A stretch of DNA of 36,968 nucleotides, from positions 1 to 36,968 of the forward strand of contig CAKOWW010000017.1 of assembly GCA_934129785.1 (NCBI GenBank), written 5' to 3'. Each line of letters begins with the position of its first letter. The first letter of the stretch is position 1. Made by a program: the position numbers and the translations under genes. Of this stretch, positions 1-8,444 are shown piece by piece. The notes beneath the pieces are model-generated. The model searched no databases. It saw only the letters and a program-made list of their open reading frames with translations, and had not been told where the DNA came from. The stretch is from an uncultured Clostridia bacterium. Its GTDB lineage: Bacteria; Bacillota; Clostridia; TANB77; CAG-508.

Positions 1-36
1 TGCCGAACGGCACGATGTGGTGGTGTGAGAGGGAAT

Positions 37-61
37 GAAAATTTTATTTAATAAAATTTTC
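37..61. other. AT-only hairpin downstream of the two-PASTA PBP gene
   Basis: A perfect 10-bp inverted repeat (gaaaatttta / taaaattttc) with a 5-nt spacer lies 40 bases beyond the stop of the minus-strand PBP gene. It could be a weak terminator, but no T-run follows the stem on the minus strand. Positions 1-12 form another short dyad (tgccg/cggca). No gene can be supported in 1-102. Confidence 0.3.
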
Positions 62-73
62 TACTCTACTCGA

Positions 74-103
74 TTATGGCACCCTTCCACTAAAAGTGAA
101 TTT
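74..103. repeat. Partial copy of the intergenic hairpin-repeat loop
   Basis: The sequence from attatggcac to aaaagtgaa matches the loop of the hairpin repeat at 28476-28650 almost exactly. The long arms of that repeat are not recognisable here. It runs up to the stop codon of the minus-strand PBP gene, so it is either a truncated copy or a separately conserved loop motif. Confidence 0.5.
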
Positions 104-2389
104 TAATGAGCATCTGTTAAATTTTGTTTTAAAGTAACTTTTATAATTGTACCCTCAGGAACTTGCTCATCTTTCGCAGAATCTTGTGTAGTAACTACTC
201 CGGCTACCTTCAATACTAATATTTAAGTTCTTATTTTTCAAAATGCTTGTAGCTTGAGAGGCATTCATTCCTTTTAAATCAGGAACAGAAACAGATGTTG
301 CAACATTGCTACCTTCACCATAAATAACTATTATAGAATTTTTAGTAAGTGAAGAGCCTGGTTTTGGTGTTTGATCAGCAACTAATGTATTATTTGCATC
401 ACCTTTTACATATGTTTTTACTGTAAAACCAGCATTTTTCAATGTTTTTTCAGCCTCAGCCACTGTTTTATTTCTAACATCAGGAACTGTAATGTTAGAA
501 GAATCACTTGAAGAAGAATCTTCAGTAGATGGAATACCTAAATAAGGTAAAATTTCTGATAACATTTGAGAAACTACAGGTCCAGCTAATTGACCACCTT
601 GATGATTGTTTTTTGGTGGGTCATATAATGTTAATAGTAAAACAACTTGAGTGTCTTCAACAGGTGAAATTGCCACATATGAAGCAACATAACCTTCATC
701 TAATTTATTGTATGTTGGTTCAGAAGTACCAGTTTTACCACCTATTGAATATCCTGCAACAGCAGCATGTCTACCAGTACCTTGAGTTACAACAGATTCC
801 ATCATAGATTTAACTTCTTGTGAAGTTTGCTTAGAAATAACTTGTCTTACTTCTGTTGGTTGAACTTCTGTAACAGAACCTGTGTCAGTATTTGTAATTT
901 CTTTTACAATTCTTGGTTTCATAAGTTTTCCATCATTAGCAACACATGAAATAGCAGTTATCATTTGAAGTGGTGTAACATTTAGTCTTTGACCAAAAGA
1001 CATAGTAGCAAGTTCTACAGGTCCTACTTTATCAACATTTTGGAATATACTACTTTGTTCTCCATACAATCCTGAATTAGTAGAATCAAATAATCCAAAG
1101 GCTTCATAATATTTATATAAAGTTTGAATACCAATCCTTTTTCCTAATTGCATAAATGCTGGGTTGCAAGAATTCATAAGAGCTTGTCTTAAAGTTTGCG
1201 AACCATGTGGCTGAGCTCTCCAACAAGCAATTCTAAGTGGGGTAGAACTAGATGCATCTTCAAATTCTTCATATCCTTTACAAACAAAATCACCAGCTTT
1301 ATCTGTTGTGGTAATATTTTCTTCTAGAGCAACAGATGATGTAATAACTTTAAAAACAGAACCAGGTTCATATGTTTCAGCAACAGATTTATTTGACCAC
1401 ATTTTGTATAAAGCTGTACTTTTTTCAGAATCTGAAAGAGAATTGTATGTTTCAGCAAGTGTGCTATTTGGTGTATAAGGTGAATTTAAATCATAATTTG
1501 GGTATGAAGCCATTGCTAAAATGTCACCATTTTTAGGGTTCATAACAATAACATTTCCACCTTTTTTACAATTATTATCATCAACAGCTTGTTTTAGATA
1601 TTTTTCAACAATTGTCTGAATTTTTAAATCTATTGTAAGTGTTAAATCGCTACCGTTTTCTGCTGAAATGTAAGTTTTTTCAGCATTGGGTATTTCTTGT
1701 TGGTTACTTGCTTTTGAACTTACAATTTTACCAGGAGTACCTGTTAAAGCAGATTCCCATTTTGATTCAATACCACTTAAACCTTGATTATCACTACCAC
1801 AAAATCCGATAACTTGTGAAGCAACAGTACTGTAAGGGTAATATCTTTTTGTATCTTCATCAATGTTTATTCCTGCAGATATTTTATTTTCATTCATCCA
1901 TTCTTTTAATTTATCAACTTTTTCTTGTTCAACTTTTTTAGCAATTGTCTCAACTTGTGCAGAACTGTTAAGCTTTTCTAAAGTTTCATTATAATCCAAC
2001 TCAAAGATTTCAGAAAATGTTTTTGCTAGTTGTTCTTTTAATGCCTTTGTATCTTCATCGGAATTTTTTTTGATTTTTTTTGGATTTATTGTAATAGTAT
2101 CAACCTGTGCACTAATAGCTAAAGCTTTTCCAGTTGAATCGTAGATATTTCCACGTTTAGGACTTATAATTTGATTAATTGTTTGTTGATTATAAGCTTG
2201 TTCTTTTAAATAATTTCCTTGCACAAATTGTAAAAATCCAATTCTTCCCATAAGTAAAATAAAAATTATTAGAACCACAATTAAAGAAGTTCGCAGTTTT
2301 TTGGTATGTACTAAATTTCTTGATTCAAATGGTGTGTTTATTTTTATTATTTTATTTTGTTTTTTATTTGAATTTTCATTATTTTTCAT
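103..2389 (-). CDS. Class B penicillin-binding protein with two PASTA domains, read through a +1 shift
   Basis: Membrane-anchored peptidoglycan DD-transpeptidase that cross-links septal wall. I chose the ATG at 2389 because AGAGG sits 7 nt upstream; an ATG ten codons earlier has no such site. The protein has an N-terminal membrane segment (about residues 34-56), a PBP dimerisation domain, then the transpeptidase with SVFK (about 343), SCN (about 407) and KTGT (about 551). Two PASTA domains end the protein. The second is complete only if the in-frame CGG at 202-200 is read as C-skip plus GGA. The protein then continues GVVTTQDSAKDEQVPEGTII and stops at 103, giving about 761 residues. Without the shift it ends ten codons later in unrelated sequence. 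Two PASTA domains resemble Bacillus PbpB rather than SpoVD. A paralogue lies at 12290. Confidence 0.93.
200..202 (-). other. In-frame CGG, +1 frameshift site 1 (two-PASTA PBP)
   Basis: Minus strand reads GGT AGC CGG AGT. Dropping the C gives AGC GGA GTA, and the second PASTA domain continues for 32 residues. Keeping frame gives a stop after ten codons. Confidence 0.85.
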
Positions 2390-2523
2390 ATAAACGCCTC
2401 TTTTGTTAAAATTTTGCAATTATATTTTATATTAAAAATTGTGAAAAAGCAATAAAATTAGTATAAAATATCATTGAAGTAACATTAATATTATAGATTT
2501 TTTTGGAATTTTAAAATAGCTAT

Positions 2524-2618
2524 TTTTTATTTAAATGTTGATTAGTAGGAATAAAAAATAAGAAATATAATTTTATCAAAAATTAATCATATTAATTATA
2601 AGATGTAATAAAAAATAC
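2524..2618 (+). repeat. Direct repeat, copy 1, upstream of LPQTG gene
   Basis: About 90 bases starting tttttatttaaatgttgatt recur at 3883-3974 with a few substitutions and an indel of about 10 bases. The two copies flank the LPQTG surface-protein gene. The rest of 2390-2700 is AT-rich, with a weak promoter-like TTGTAA...TAATAA at 2619-2646. Confidence 0.8.
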
Positions 2619-2700
2619 TTGTAATTTTTGAAGAGTTATGTAATAATTAGCCATAAGAGATATTACTAAAAAGGATACGAATTAAAGGGGGAGGTATTTC

Positions 2701-3843
2701 ATGAAGTGTAAAAAAATATTAATATTAATTACAGTAATTTTTCTCACATTTACTATGAATTATACTTGTTTTGCAAATAATGCAGATAAAAATGAAATTA
2801 CAAATGATTTTGAATTAACTTCATACAGCTCAATTAATGATGAAGTTCAATATGGGGTTTATGCGAAAAAAGATGATGAAAATGTGGTGTTGTCAATTAA
2901 AGCAACAGATTATAATTTACCATCAAATTTATATAAGTATAAATATGATATTCGATTAAGAATTACATATTCACAAGTTGATTATAAAGTGTTAGAGTGT
3001 AAAGTTATAAATAATAAAACTGGTGAGATTATTGAAGATTTATCAGAGGAAAATATAAATAAACTTTTTAATATTGAATATGGTAAAACTATTATTGAAA
3101 ATAGTTGGGTTGATGAAATAAAATTGTCTACGCTCAAAGAATATGAAGTTTATAAATATACTGCTAGTGCTACAGTTCAATTTCCTAAGATTATAAATGA
3201 TGTAGGAGAAAATTGTATTATTTATATTAAACAGTGGTATGATGAAACTTATAAAAAAGAACCAAATATGTATAATAACATATCAAGTACAGCTATATCT
3301 GGATCATTTAATGAATATAAAGCTGGAGATACATTTTATATTATGTATAAAAAAGCATCTACGGAGGAATTATTAAAGTTAATTGAACAAGATAAAATCA
3401 TTTATTTAAGTAAATATAATGATGGTGATACATTAGATTATAAGTTTAAAGATTATATTTATAATGATACACAAAATGATATAACTGTTAACGTTAAAAG
3501 TACAAATATGGGAGTTGAAAAAGCTGATTCTACAATAATAGGAAGAGGTCAAATCTATGGATTTAGTTGGATGATAGATTCTGCTACTATTAGTTTTTCA
3601 GAAAATAGCAATAATGAAGAAAATAAGAATCAAGAACAGGCTGGAGATAGTAAAGAAGAAAATGAAAATGAAGAACAAAAAGGTAAACAAGAAACAAAAA
3701 CATTAGGAAAAGATAATACTTTGGCTACTGGTAAATTACCACAAACTGGCGTTAGTTCAACAATTATAATAAGTCTTATGGTAGTAACAATAATTTCAAT
3801 AATTATTTATAAAAAGTATGATAGTTATAAAGATATAAAATAA
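2701..3843 (+). CDS. LPQTG cell-wall-anchored surface protein
   Basis: Secreted protein of 380 residues that sortase should attach to peptidoglycan. It has a signal peptide (lysines, then a hydrophobic stretch to about residue 25, cut near CFA/NN). A roughly 270-residue extracellular region follows that I cannot assign to a family. Then comes a Glu/Lys/Asn-rich spacer (about 302-340), the LPQTG motif near 349, a hydrophobic helix and a charged tail. The start has an excellent ribosome site (GGGGGAGG, 7-8 nt before ATG). A sortase gene lies 1.7 kb downstream (5524) and is the obvious partner, though several sortases could exist elsewhere. The ligand or function is unknown. The gene is bracketed by direct repeats of about 90 bases, which could allow its deletion or duplication by recombination. 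Confidence 0.9.
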   Translation: MKCKKILILITVIFLTFTMNYTCFANNADKNEITNDFELTSYSSINDEVQYGVYAKKDDENVVLSIKATDYNLPSNLYKYKYDIRLRITYSQVDYKVLECKVINNKTGEIIEDLSEENINKLFNIEYGKTIIENSWVDEIKLSTLKEYEVYKYTASATVQFPKIINDVGENCIIYIKQWYDETYKKEPNMYNNISSTAISGSFNEYKAGDTFYIMYKKASTEELLKLIEQDKIIYLSKYNDGDTLDYKFKDYIYNDTQNDITVNVKSTNMGVEKADSTIIGRGQIYGFSWMIDSATISFSENSNNEENKNQEQAGDSKEENENEEQKGKQETKTLGKDNTLATGKLPQTGVSSTIIISLMVVTIISIIIYKKYDSYKDIK

Positions 3844-3882
3844 ACTAAAAAATTATTTTTATAATAACTATATAATTTTCCT

Positions 3883-3974
3883 TTTTTATTTAAATGTTGA
3901 TTAGTAGGAATAAAAAAATAAGATATAGGATTTTATCAAAAATTAATTATAAGATAGAATAAAAAATAAGAAAT
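3883..3974 (+). repeat. Direct repeat, copy 2, downstream of LPQTG gene
   Basis: Matches 2524-2618, including the segment tgttgattagtaggaataaa. It starts about 40 bases after the LPQTG stop codon and ends just before a strong promoter. Confidence 0.8.
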
Positions 3975-3999
3975 ATGCTATCTTATGCAGAAAATCAAC

Positions 4000-4027
4000 T
4001 TGACATAAATATAAAAAAGAGTATAAT
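4000..4027 (+). promoter_or_regulatory. Consensus sigma-A-type promoter
   Basis: TTGACA (4000-4005), 16-nt spacer, TATAAT (4022-4027). Both hexamers match consensus. It should drive the 45-codon gene at 4067, which is closed by a terminator at 4217, making a very short single-gene transcript. Confidence 0.85.
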
Positions 4028-4066
4028 CATAATAGAAATGCAAAAATGCATATGGAGGAAAATATT

Positions 4067-4204
4067 ATGGAAATTGTGACTTTTTTTGTTAATTGTACAG
4101 AAGTGATTTGTTTAATAGCTATGAGTATACTGATCATGGTTATGGCTGTAGTGGGAAGTATTTCTATAATTAGAGCTGTAATTAGAGAAAATAAGGAACA
4201 TTAG
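4067..4204 (+). CDS. Small single-pass membrane protein, 45 residues, unknown
   Basis: Not recognised. The peptide starts MEIVTFFVNCTEVICLIAMS and has one hydrophobic helix (about residues 13-37) followed by a charged tail ending RENKEH. The gene looks real: it has a consensus promoter at 4000-4027, a GGAGG ribosome site 6-10 nt before the ATG, and a strong terminator 12 nt after the stop. It forms its own transcription unit. Possible roles include a small regulator of a membrane complex or a type I toxin-like peptide. I see no antisense promoter that would support the second option. Confidence 0.7.
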   Translation: MEIVTFFVNCTEVICLIAMSILIMVMAVVGSISIIRAVIRENKEH

Positions 4205-4216
4205 TAGATAATGAAT

Positions 4217-4248
4217 GATAGTACAAAATTGTACTATCAATTTTTTTT
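4217..4248 (+). terminator. Rho-independent terminator
   Basis: A perfect 10-bp stem (gatagtacaa / ttgtactatc) with a tight loop is followed by AA and eight T. It closes the small-protein transcript. Confidence 0.92.
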
Positions 4249-4294
4249 ACATCCCCTATGATTGAAAAAGATATAATAAAGAACAAGAAATACG

Positions 4295-4323
4295 TTGACT
4301 GAGAAAATTTTTATTTATATAAT
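4295..4323 (+). promoter_or_regulatory. Promoter for the rsmA leader
   Basis: TTGACT (4295-4300), 17-nt spacer, TATAAT (4318-4323). The start codon of rsmA lies about 270 nt downstream, so the transcript has an unusually long leader or is an independent RNA. Confidence 0.75.
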
Positions 4324-4329
4324 ATGATT

Positions 4330-4545
4330 AAATTATAATTGCTTTTTGTTATAAAAGTGGGAGATAAACAAAAGAAGGGAGCTTGTCAAGATCAGAGTGT
4401 AAATTAATTTGTAAACAAGTCTTGAAATTGTAAATATATTATGGTATTTTAAATAATCATAATAATAAAAACAAATACAAAAGCAAAAATATAGAATAAT
4501 CCCAAATTGTTAGATAAAATAGAGTTTAATAATTTGGGCTTATAT
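4330..4545 (+). ncRNA. Possible small RNA or structured rsmA leader
   Basis: The stretch between the promoter and rsmA has no supported ORF. It holds a cttgt/acaag arm pair (about 4382-4422) and a stem cccaaatt/aatttggg (4501-4538) with a 22-nt loop, followed by an AT-rich run that is not a clean T-tract. It may be a long 5' leader with an attenuator-like hairpin, or a separate RNA. I cannot match it to a known family. Confidence 0.3.
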
Positions 4546-4598
4546 ATATATTAATCAAAAAATTAGAAATTAAAATATATAAATGGAAGGAAAGCAAA

Positions 4599-5457
4599 AT
4601 GAAAAATAATATAATAGAAGAAACAAATTTTATAATGAAAAAATATCACATAAAAGCAAATAAATCATTAGGACAAAATTTTTTAATTAGTCAAGAAGTT
4701 ATAGACACAATAGTAAACAAAAGTGAAATAACTAAAAATGACTTAGTAATAGAAATAGGACCGGGACTTGGAACATTAACAAAATATCTATTAGAAAAAG
4801 CTGGAAAAGTTATTTGTATAGAATTAGACAAAAGAATGATTGGAATTTTAGAAGACAGATTCAAGTTATATAATAATTTTGAAATAATAAATCAAGACGT
4901 ATTAAAGGTAGATTTGAACCAATTAATAAAAGAACAAAAAGAAAACAACAATATAGAAAATGTAAAAATAGTTGCAAACTTACCCTATTATATAACAACA
5001 CCAATTATAATGAAATTATTAGAAGAAAAATTAGACTTAGAATCAATAACAGTAATGATACAAAAAGAAGTGGCAGATAGACTAATCGCAGTACCAGGAA
5101 GTGAAAATACAGGAGCAATAACATATTCTGTATATTATTATGCAGAAGGTGAAAGTATATTAGAAGTTCCAAACTATTCATTTATTCCAGAACCTGAAGT
5201 AACATCAGAAGTTATAAAATTGAAGATTAGAAAGCAACCAAAAGTAAATGTTGATGATGATAAAAAAATGTTTAAAATTATAAAAAATGCATTTACTCAA
5301 AGAAGAAAAACATTACTAAATGGATTAACTAATACAAAGATATTTAAAAATAAAGAAGAAGGAATAAAAATATTAAATGAAGTTCGGATTAGCAGAAAAT
5401 ATAAGAGCAGAAAAGCTCACATTAGAAGATTTTGCAAATATTTCTAAACTAATATAA
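4599..5457 (+). CDS. rsmA: 16S rRNA dimethyladenosine transferase, with +1 shift near the end
   Basis: RsmA (KsgA) dimethylates two adjacent adenines in the 3' hairpin of 16S rRNA using S-adenosylmethionine, late in 30S assembly. Visible: the N-terminal signature KSLGQNFL, SAM motif I (EIGPGLGTLTKYL, about residues 50-62), the catalytic motif NLPYYITTP (about 127-135) and the C-terminal RRKTLLNGL region. AAGGA precedes the ATG. Codon 263 is CGG (5385-5387). Skipping its C gives GLAENIRAEKLTLEDFANIS and a stop at 5457, for 285 residues in total, the normal RsmA ending. In the unshifted frame the last 19 residues are an unrelated basic string. The gene sits alone between a long leader and a sortase. 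Confidence 0.95.
5385..5387 (+). other. In-frame CGG, +1 frameshift site 2 (rsmA)
   Basis: GAA GTT CGG ATT becomes GAA GTT GGA TTA when C5385 is skipped. The shifted frame gives the expected RsmA C-terminus. Confidence 0.85.
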
Positions 5458-5523
5458 AATACCAGTATCTTTTTTTGAAATATTATGTTATAATATATAA
5501 GAATAAAAAATAGGGAGAAAAGG

Positions 5524-6270
5524 ATGAACCAAATATTAGTAACAAAAAAACTATATATAACGCCAGAACTAAAAAGAAAAAAGAAAATCTATAAATTTGA
5601 TTTCTTTTTATCTGTTTTTTTAGTGTGCATTTTAATATCCTTATGTATTTATGCTTCTTATGACAGAAACAAAGGTGAAGAAACATCTAAAGAAATATTA
5701 GATGGATTTAGTGCTAAAGAAGATACAACAATAGCAAAAAACAATGTATTAATAGCAGTATTAGATGATGATTCGCAAACACCAGAAACAGACAGCGAAA
5801 GTTCTCCATCTAAAAAAGTAACGGCAAATACAACAAAAAAAGAAAAAACAGCAGATGGCTTTACATATACAACAATAGCAACAATAAATATACCAAAAAT
5901 AAATGTCCAATATCCAATACTGGATGGTGAAACAGACTCAGAACAAGAAACAGAGAGCTTGTTAAAAATATCACCAACGAAGTTTTGGGGAGCAGACCCA
6001 AATGAGGTGGGAAATTTTTGTATAGTAGGACATAATTATAGAAACACAAAATTCTTTAGTAAAGTTCCAACTCTAGAAAAGGGAGACGTTATAGAGATAA
6101 CAGATTCAGCAGGTAAAACACTTAGATATTCAGTATATAACAAGTATGAAGTTGTGCCTGAAGATTTAAGCTGTACATCACAATTAACTGATGGAAAAAA
6201 AGAGATAACATTAATAACTTGTACAAATGATAGTAAAAAAAGAGTTATTGTAAAAGCAAGTGTGGTTTAA
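5524..6270 (+). CDS. Sortase family transpeptidase
   Basis: Membrane-bound cysteine transpeptidase that cleaves LPXTG-type signals and joins proteins to the wall. It has 248 residues: a basic N-terminus, one membrane helix (about 25-45), a polar linker rich in Ser/Thr/Lys (about 50-115), then the sortase beta-barrel. The catalytic histidine is in VGHNYRN (about 167), the cysteine in TLITCTND (about 238) and the arginine a few residues later in KKR. The short protein ending right after the active-site strand resembles class D/E sortases, but I cannot fix the class. A run of G and A precedes the ATG closely (agggagaaaagg). The likely substrate is the LPQTG protein at 2701. Confidence 0.92.
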   Translation: MNQILVTKKLYITPELKRKKKIYKFDFFLSVFLVCILISLCIYASYDRNKGEETSKEILDGFSAKEDTTIAKNNVLIAVLDDDSQTPETDSESSPSKKVTANTTKKEKTADGFTYTTIATINIPKINVQYPILDGETDSEQETESLLKISPTKFWGADPNEVGNFCIVGHNYRNTKFFSKVPTLEKGDVIEITDSAGKTLRYSVYNKYEVVPEDLSCTSQLTDGKKEITLITCTNDSKKRVIVKASVV

Positions 6271-6329
6271 AAATTAACAAACAAAATGAAATGGTCATAA
6301 TATACTAGAAGAGATAAAGGAGGTATATT

Positions 6330-7011
6330 ATGGCCAAAATTATTGTATTTAACAATGATACAGATAGAATGGAAACATATTATAGAGGCGAATTAGAATC
6401 AATGCCTTATAATACAAATGGAACTTTGAAAGTAAAAGAATTTAGAGGCTCAAGTAATAGTAATATATTGTGGACAACTAAAAGAACAATGCAAAGCTGG
6501 AATAGCCAAAGATATATATTTGGTTCACCAATACCAGTAGGATTTGCATTTAAAAGACCATATGAGCGGTGGACATGGAAGCCAAAGTCAACATTATGCA
6601 GGTACTGCATTTGATGTAGGGCAAACATTAACAACAGTAAAAAGAACAGCGTTGTGGAATAGCGCAAAAAACTCCGGAATTTGGTATTATGTAGAACCAT
6701 TAAGTTTAACACCTACATGGGTACATTTTGACAAACGCTTTGGAAAACCAGCATGTTCTTCTGGAGGATTTCCACAATTAAAAAGAGGAAGTGTTAGCAA
6801 TTATGTATGCATAGCACAAGACGACTTAAATACATTGGGATACAGAACAAATGGATTAGATGGTATATTTGGAGAAGCAACTAGAAATGCTGTTATAGCA
6901 TATCAAAAGGCAAAAGGACTTACAGCTGATGGGATTGTAGGTTGCAATACATGGAGATCATTACAAGAAGCGGTTATTGGTACAGGACTAACTAGCACTA
7001 CAATAAATTAA
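6330..7011 (+). CDS. M15-like peptidase with C-terminal peptidoglycan-binding domain, with +1 shift
   Basis: Predicted zinc carboxypeptidase or endopeptidase acting on peptidoglycan stems. The N-terminal part runs MAKIIVFNNDTDRMETYY; the peptidase motif GGHGSQSQHYAGTAFDVG supplies His and Asp ligands, and WVHFDKR the third ligand. The last 65 residues form a PG_binding_1 repeat with LGYRTNGLDGIFGEATRNAV. Codon 80 is CGG (6567-6569), right before the zinc motif. Skipping the C joins PYE to GGHGSQSQH and gives 226 residues. Without it the protein ends 14 codons later and the motif is lost. AAAGGAGG precedes the ATG. I see no signal peptide, so export may need lysis, a holin or a non-classical route, as for phage endolysins. 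Confidence 0.88.
6567..6569 (+). other. In-frame CGG, +1 frameshift site 3 (M15 peptidase)
   Basis: TAT GAG CGG TGG becomes TAT GAG GGT GGA when C6567 is skipped, restoring the zinc-binding GGHGSQSQH segment. Confidence 0.82.
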
Positions 7012-7021
7012 AAAGTAAAAT

Positions 7022-7065
7022 AAAAAATAGGTTTAAACTAAATTTTAGCTTAAACCTATTTTTTA
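7022..7065. terminator. Bidirectional terminator between convergent genes
   Basis: A long stem (aaaaaataggtttaa / ttaaacctatttttta) with a small inner hairpin lies between the M15 peptidase gene and the converging HTH gene. A- and T-runs flank the core on both sides, so it can stop transcription in either direction. Confidence 0.88.
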
Positions 7066-7071
7066 TGGATT

Positions 7072-7452
7072 TTATGCTTTCTTCTCAATTGGATAATCAT
7101 TTTTTTGTAATTTTATTAATCCATTAATTATTGCGTCGACAACGCCTTTATTATAATCATTTAATTTTGAATATTTTGAAATAATTTCAGAATCAAATGA
7201 AATATTATTTACAGGTAAAGTATTTTTTATTAAATCTGCGAATAAAAAATCAGAAGATATGTTTAATACTTTGCAGAGATTAATTATGGTAGTTGCGCTT
7301 CCAAATGCTATGCCACGTTCTAATTGACTTATATATCTAGGTGACAAAGAAAGTTTTTCAGCTAGTTGCTCTTGTGTATATTCAGCATTTTTTCGTGCAA
7401 GTTTAATTTTTTTACCAATATTTTCTCTTAAGTTTTTTTCTAAGTTATTCAT
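7072..7452 (-). CDS. XRE/Cro-family HTH transcriptional regulator
   Basis: DNA-binding protein of 126 residues. The N-terminal half is a lambda-repressor-like helix-turn-helix: KIKLARKNAEYTQEQLAEKL, then SPRYISQLERG as the recognition helix region, and a short helical tail (about 75-126) that may sense or dimerise. I start at 7452 because AGGAGG lies 6 nt upstream; thirteen earlier codons are open but have no ribosome site. It is transcribed toward the M15 gene and shares the terminator. Its target is unknown. The nearby unexplained sequence is its own upstream region and the hairpin repeat at 7658. Confidence 0.9.
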   Translation of the reverse strand: MNNLEKNLRENIGKKIKLARKNAEYTQEQLAEKLSLSPRYISQLERGIAFGSATTIINLCKVLNISSDFLFADLIKNTLPVNNISFDSEIISKYSKLNDYNKGVVDAIINGLIKLQKNDYPIEKKA

Positions 7453-7657
7453 GGAAATCCTCCTATATTTATAATAAAAATAGTATATCAATTTAAGTTT
7501 TTAAATAAAATGAACAGATAATGGCAAGAAAAGCCTAAACTAATAGTATAAGTGTGACACGAAAATATGATAAACTAAAAAAATTTTTATTTATAATCAT
7601 CAATGAAATTTTTAAAATAAATAAGTTTGATTGTAAATTATGGGTTATTATTAATAC

Positions 7658-7846
7658 AAATAAATCCTTGATATATAATCTTTTCATTACATTCCTCGGT
7701 TTATTACAAAATTTAAGAAATTCTAAATTGTTTTATGGGTCCTTTCCACTATCGTGAACTCTTACCATAAAACTGCATAGAATTTCTTAAATTTCTTCAT
7801 GCACATTCGTCATTTCATTCAAAGCTTATATATCAAGGATTTATTT
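7658..7846 (+). repeat. Long imperfect hairpin repeat, copy R1
   Basis: About 189 bases that fold on themselves: an outer stem of about 21 bp (taaatccttgatatataa with its complement), an unpaired region, a 17-bp stem (aaatttaagaaattcta), an inner stem gttttatgg, and a loop with tttccactatcgtgaac. A nearly identical inverted copy is at 21910-22087 and a diverged one at 28476-28650. It lies between the HTH gene and the mraZ promoter. A short ORF that crosses it has no ribosome site and is not called. Confidence 0.88.
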
Positions 7847-7907
7847 TGGAAATTTTATCAAAACCATTATCTAGTAACCAAAAAAATAAAAAAATTTGAA
7901 AAAAGGC

Positions 7908-7936
7908 TTGCAAATTAGAAAAAGTTATATTACAAT
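7908..7936 (+). promoter_or_regulatory. mraZ (dcw) promoter
   Basis: TTGCAA (7908-7913), 17-nt spacer, TACAAT (7931-7936). It lies immediately upstream of four GTGG boxes and drives mraZ-rsmH-ftsL. Confidence 0.65.
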
Positions 7937-7945
7937 TTAGAAGAA

Positions 7946-7980
7946 GTGGAGAGATGTGGCACAAAGTGGTAAAAAAGTGG
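7946..7980 (+). promoter_or_regulatory. MraZ operator: four GTGG direct repeats
   Basis: GTGG occurs at 7946, 7956, 7966 and 7977, that is once per DNA turn, three of them as AAGTGG. MraZ proteins are known to bind such phased direct repeats at their own promoter. Autoregulation of the operon is therefore expected. Confidence 0.75.
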
Positions 7981-7997
7981 AGCGAGGTGAAATATAA

Positions 7998-8423
7998 TTG
8001 CTAATTGGTGAATACGAGCATTCTCTAGATGCAAAAGGCAGACTTATAATGCCAGCAAAATTAAGACAAGACATGGGAGAAAAGTTCATCATAACAAAAG
8101 GTTTAGATGGATGTTTATTTGCGTTTTCACAAAATGAGTGGTTAAATTTCGAAACCAAACTAAAAGCATTACCATTATCAGATAGAAATGCCAGAAACTT
8201 CGTAAGATTTTTCCTATCTGGAGCAACAGAATGTGAAATAGACAAGCAAGGAAGATTTTTAATACCAAGCAACTTAAGAATATCTGCAGGACTAGTAAAA
8301 GAAACTGTTGTTATAGGAGTTGGAACAAGATTAGAAATATGGAACAAAGAAACATGGGAAAAATGTGATGAAAACATATCAGCAGATGAAATAGCAGAAA
8401 ATATGACAATGTTAGGTATATAA
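7998..8423 (+). CDS. mraZ: Transcriptional regulator MraZ
   Basis: DNA-binding regulator of the dcw cluster, 141 residues, the usual family length. It consists of two AbrB/SpoVT-like halves, each with a DxxGR turn: LDAKGRLIMP near residue 12 and IDKQGRFLIP near 83. Translation starts with TTG at 7998, supported by GAGGTG 6 nt upstream and by the start LIGEYEHSLDAKG, which is the conserved family beginning. The GTGG boxes in front of it are its probable binding sites. It is followed by a 246-bp A-rich gap before rsmH. Confidence 0.95.
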   Translation: MLIGEYEHSLDAKGRLIMPAKLRQDMGEKFIITKGLDGCLFAFSQNEWLNFETKLKALPLSDRNARNFVRFFLSGATECEIDKQGRFLIPSNLRISAGLVKETVVIGVGTRLEIWNKETWEKCDENISADEIAENMTMLGI

Positions 8424-8444
8424 CTTGAAAAAGTTTATATAAAA

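Noticed and set aside
1..30. Fragment of a tRNA or rRNA at the left edge
   Set aside because: The tgccgaacggca dyad looked tRNA-like, but no TPsiC-like loop, acceptor or anticodon arm can be built.
5483..5686. Antisense ORF over the sortase gene, and many similar hydrophobic minus-strand ORFs elsewhere
   Set aside because: They are shadows of AT-rich coding sequence (poly-Leu/Phe/Ile strings) and have no ribosome sites.
7554..7757. 67-codon ORF upstream of mraZ
   Set aside because: GTG-type start without a ribosome site; most of it lies in the hairpin repeat, and its composition is not coding-like.
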